Assembly (NCBI GenBank): GCA_937881255.1
Contig: CALGFH010000013.1
Span: 1 to 6,158 of the forward strand
Origin: an uncultured Actinomycetes bacterium
GTDB taxonomy: Bacteria > Actinomycetota > CALGFH01
Reading direction: 5' to 3'
Length of the DNA stretch: 6,158 nucleotides
Shown here: positions 6,012 to 6,158 of the stretch, one piece after another
Layout of the letters: each line of letters opens with the position of its first letter
Position numbering within the stretch: the stretch's first letter is position 1
Translations under genes and position numbers: made by a program
The notes under the pieces: model-generated
Seen by the model: the letters and a program-made list of their open reading frames with translations, nothing else
The model's database searches: none
Told to the model about the DNA's origin: nothing

Positions 6012-6145
6012 CGGCTGGAACAGCGGCCACGTATCCGGGGTTGAGGCGATTGCCTGGTCGCGGTGGGCGGCGCGCAACGGTCCCTGGCGGCACGAACGGC
6101 CTGGCGCTGCATGCGGCGCCGGATCCATGCCCGCTGTTCTAGCCG
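6012..6145. repeat. Imperfect 25-nt inverted repeat in the region upstream of trpD
   Basis: The reverse complement of 6012-6036 matches 6121-6145 at 21 of 25 positions, with 11 identical bases in a row in the core (CCGCTGTTC plus neighbours on either side of single mismatches). The arms are 84 bases apart, in otherwise unassigned sequence. Codon-position bias is lost here, and neither strand offers a convincing gene from 5958 to 6158. The arms could be paired protein-binding sites, the ends of a decayed small element, or a copy of a dispersed intergenic repeat. Confidence 0.5.
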
Positions 6146-6158
6146 AGGATGGCCGCCA

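Noticed and set aside
5265..6044. Long plus-strand open frames opposite trpD (also 5299-5982).
   Set aside because: Gly/Ala/His/Arg-rich translation without motifs, wholly overlapping a fully conserved trpD. Antisense shadow.
6111..6158. Possible gene edges at the right end: plus-strand ATGs at 6111 and 6127, and a minus-strand TAG at 6139-6141 that could end a gene (preceded by Ala-Ala-Ile-Leu-Gly).
   Set aside because: Too few codons to judge, no good ribosome site before either ATG, and codons such as CTA, TCT and TGT are unlike the other genes. The sequence to the right is needed.
5958..6158. tRNA or small RNA gene in the right-hand non-coding stretch.
   Set aside because: No T-loop GGTTCRA-type motif, acceptor stem or CCA context found on either strand.

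Overview
The window is chromosomal DNA of very high GC content. Nearly every codon ends in G or C, GTG and TTG starts are used, and Shine-Dalgarno sequences are of the GGGAGG type. Together with the families present (a polarity-type coiled-coil protein, a FadA/AtoB-type thiolase, a membrane protein ending in the QTMQPT..SLWLR motif, a stand-alone Lrp/AsnC ligand domain and an actinobacterial TrpD), this points to an actinobacterium, perhaps an uncultured or little-studied lineage. There are no mobile elements, CRISPR arrays, rRNAs or tRNAs that I can see.

Layout, left to right. Bases 2-760 (+) are the 3' part of a coiled-coil protein with a long disordered Ala/Pro/Asp tail. Bases 827-2020 (+) encode a complete acetyl-CoA acetyltransferase (thiolase) with its own -10 box. 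A strong 12-bp hairpin follows. Bases 2166-3410 (+) encode a membrane protein of about ten helices that looks like the sensor head of an actinobacterial histidine kinase without the kinase. A well-formed promoter at 3440-3469 then precedes a two-gene unit: a 97-residue stand-alone Lrp/AsnC (RAM) domain with a TTG start (3503-3796) and a RimJ/RimL-type GNAT acetyltransferase 9 bases later (3806-4384). Bases 4464-4895 (+) encode a small secreted protein with two cysteines. It converges, with 6 bp between stop codons, on trpD (4902-5939, minus strand). The last 200 bases are non-coding as far as can be read, and hold the probable trpD promoter and an imperfect 25-nt inverted repeat.

How the genes work together. 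Thiolase and TrpD are housekeeping metabolic enzymes (acyl-CoA metabolism and tryptophan biosynthesis). The small RAM-domain protein may sense an amino acid, but its link to trpD is only proximity. trpD stands alone here, without other trp genes. No clear novel defence or mobile system is visible. The points most worth a second look are the kinase-less sensor protein, the RAM/GNAT pair, the thiolase-downstream hairpin with competing complementary copies, and the inverted repeat upstream of trpD.
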